This document shows, piece by piece, positions 62,690 through 64,000 of a DNA stretch of 64,000 bases. Location of the stretch: the NCBI GenBank assembly GCA_965247175.1, contig OZ252006.1, forward strand, positions 1,488,001-1,552,000, read 5' to 3'. A model generated the notes under the pieces. That model saw only the letters and a program-made list of their open reading frames with translations, had not been told where the DNA came from and searched no databases. Both the position numbers and the translations under genes were made by a program. Each line of letters opens with the position of its first letter. Within the stretch, counting starts at the first letter, position 1. The DNA comes from JANQMX01 sp965247175 (GTDB lineage Bacteria; Pseudomonadota; Alphaproteobacteria; Kiloniellales; DSM-21159).

Positions 62690-64000
62690 GGTTGCACCTC
62701 CTTGCGGGCAAACTTGCGGAACGCCTCGCCCTCGCCCGGCATTCCCCACTTGTAGAATTCGATGAAGTTGAGCCGCAGGCCGTGGACGACGCCGCTCATC
62801 ACCGCGAGACCAAGATTGACCATATGGCCGCCGACCAGAATGAGTATGGCGAGCAACAGGCCGAGGCCCGGCAGCGCATCCCTGGCCTGCATCGCCAGCT
62901 CGTTGAAGGTGAGCGCCAGCGAGGCGCTGGCCAGCCCCAAGGCGAACAGGCGCATGTAGCTCAGGACGTCGCCGAAGGCGCCCATGACTCCAGTGAGTGC
63001 CTTCAGGCCGTCGAGCCCGCGAAACAGGATGTCTTTCGGCCGCATGCCGAACGGCCGTTCGCTGGAAAACACGAAGACCATCGCCAGGCCGCCGATGAGG
63101 AGGCCGTAGCCCACCTGCGTCAGCTCGCTCTCCGGCGGTGCAAAGGCGATGGCTGTGCCGCCGGCCAATCCAATGATCCAGCCAATGTTGGCAAGCGCCA
63201 TCAGACGGTGCCGGTTGACGTAGGCCGTGAGACCATTGCCGAGCGCAAGATGCAGCACGCCAATCATGATCGAGATCTGCATCATGCTCTGGTGGTCGTT
63301 GATATCGATGACGTGGAATTGGTCGAGCAGGCTGCCGGGTGGCGGCGACACACCGAAATAGCTGCCGGCGAGGATGCCGTAGACCATGGCGCAGCCGAAG
63401 AGCGACAGCCCTAGCAGCCGATAGGCCCGCCCCTTGCGGCTCGCACCCAAGCGCCGCCAGTAGGCGAGCAGGCCAGCCATGAGGACCGCCGCGTAGCCGG
63501 CATCCGACAGAATCATGGCAAAGAAAATCGAGAACGACGCGAAGAGCACCAGGCTGGGATCCCAGCTGCGGTAAGGCGGCACGGTATAGAACAGTGCCAG
63601 ATCGACCCCGGCTTCCAGCTCTTCCGCGTCTTCGATCAGGGTCGGCGGCTGATCGTCCGGCCCTGGCTCCTCCAGCAGGCAGGCCAGCTGGCGCTGGTCG
63701 GCCAGCGCCTTTACTCCGGCGATGGCATCCACCGGCACCCAGCCTTGCACGGCAACGATGCCCTCTTCCTCCCGCGTCTGCTGATCGGCATGGGCCAGCG
63801 ATGCGCGGTTCTCCGCATCCGCCAGGTTGGCGCTCAGGAGGTAGATGTAGCGGGTCAGGGCCTCGCGCCGAGCCACCAGCTCCTCAAGCGCGATTTCCGC
63901 TTCCTCAAGTTGGGCCTTGAGTTCTGTCAGCGGCAGGGCGCCGGTGTGGGTCCGCGGCACCGGCAGTAGGTCATCCGGCGGTTCGTCGCGCGCAATGACG
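62686..64000 (-). CDS. V/A-type ATPase membrane subunit I (cut by window edge)
   Basis: The C-terminal 437 residues, with the frame open to the window end. A coiled region (E-E-A-E-I-A-L-E-E-L-V-A-R-R-E) is followed by seven or eight helices from about base 63560 on: L-F-A-S-F-S-I-F-F-A-M-I-L-S-D-A-G-Y, F-G-C-A-M-V-Y-G-I-L, and F-G-D-V-L-S-Y-M-R-L-F-A-L-G-L-A-S-A-S, the conserved subunit I motif carrying the stator arginine. The soluble N-terminal arm lies off the right end. It is the first visible gene of the operon. Confidence 0.95.
   Translation of the reverse strand, partial: VIARDEPPDDLLPVPRTHTGALPLTELKAQLEEAEIALEELVARREALTRYIYLLSANLADAENRASLAHADQQTREEEGIVAVQGWVPVDAIAGVKALADQRQLACLLEEPGPDDQPPTLIEDAEELEAGVDLALFYTVPPYRSWDPSLVLFASFSIFFAMILSDAGYAAVLMAGLLAYWRRLGASRKGRAYRLLGLSLFGCAMVYGILAGSYFGVSPPPGSLLDQFHVIDINDHQSMMQISIMIGVLHLALGNGLTAYVNRHRLMALANIGWIIGLAGGTAIAFAPPESELTQVGYGLLIGGLAMVFVFSSERPFGMRPKDILFRGLDGLKALTGVMGAFGDVLSYMRLFALGLASASLALTFNELAMQARDALPGLGLLLAILILVGGHMVNLGLAVMSGVVHGLRLNFIEFYKWGMPGEGEAFRKFARKEVQP

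Overview
The window is GC-rich, mostly coding DNA from an alphaproteobacterium, probably a marine or halotolerant Rhodospirillales-type organism. The basis is family composition: Tat-exported peptide-binding proteins, GcvA-type LysR regulator, iron-sulfur bacterial photolyase, BluB, K+-type membrane pyrophosphatase, and VPLPA-CTERM and RTX surface proteins. This is inference; there is no rRNA or tRNA gene to anchor it. I saw no tRNA, rRNA, CRISPR array, prophage or intact insertion sequence.

Layout. 0.4-4.9 kb: a secreted cytochrome P460 and a secreted beta-propeller, then msrB, a GNAT acetyltransferase and two small cupins. 5-12.2 kb: class III cyclase, orphan peptide-binding protein, ACT-domain protein, 2OG-Fe(II) oxygenase, CoA-transferase, bluB and a GST. 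12.3-17.6 kb: a LysR/EamA divergent pair, then a patchwork with a secreted HAD-like protein, a broken second bluB, a bluB/cupin chimeric scrap, an intergenic repeat pair, a cupin and a VPLPA-CTERM protein. 17.8-28.3 kb: a complete type I secretion locus (TolC, 1911-residue FecR/RTX substrate, ABC exporter, HlyD adaptor). 28.8-41 kb: second orphan peptide-binding protein, alpha/beta hydrolase, gamma-butyrobetaine hydroxylase-like enzyme, a redoxin-like/prolyl-hydroxylase fusion, a cryptochrome/photolyase with a 49-residue DUF2256 gene, an MFS pump, an Fe-S (6-4)-type photolyase and a chemoreceptor. 41-48.8 kb: a cytochrome cluster with a 12-haem secreted cytochrome, a small Rap1a-like partner, a divergent Crp/Fnr regulator, a CcmF-CcmH fusion and CcmI. 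49-53.4 kb: P-loop protein, ABC exporter, Asp/Asn beta-hydroxylase-like oxygenase and secreted hydrolase, all in one direction. 53.4-55.7 kb: GntR regulator and a cobalamin riboswitch driving tonB. 56-64 kb: CBS protein, membrane pyrophosphatase and small membrane protein, facing a V/A-type ATPase operon that runs off the window.

How the parts fit. The 41-48.8 kb cluster looks self-contained: a periplasmic multihaem protein, its haem-attachment machinery and its own regulator, with a perfect Crp/Fnr-type palindrome between the two divergent transcription units. The 56-64 kb region couples a pyrophosphate-driven pump with a rotary V/A ATPase; the visible subunit order (I-K-E-C-like-A) is a circular permutation of the common bacterial order. 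B12 biology appears twice, as bluB for the lower ligand and as riboswitch-controlled tonB for uptake. The 14-17 kb patchwork records recent local duplication, microhomology deletion and probable gene conversion.
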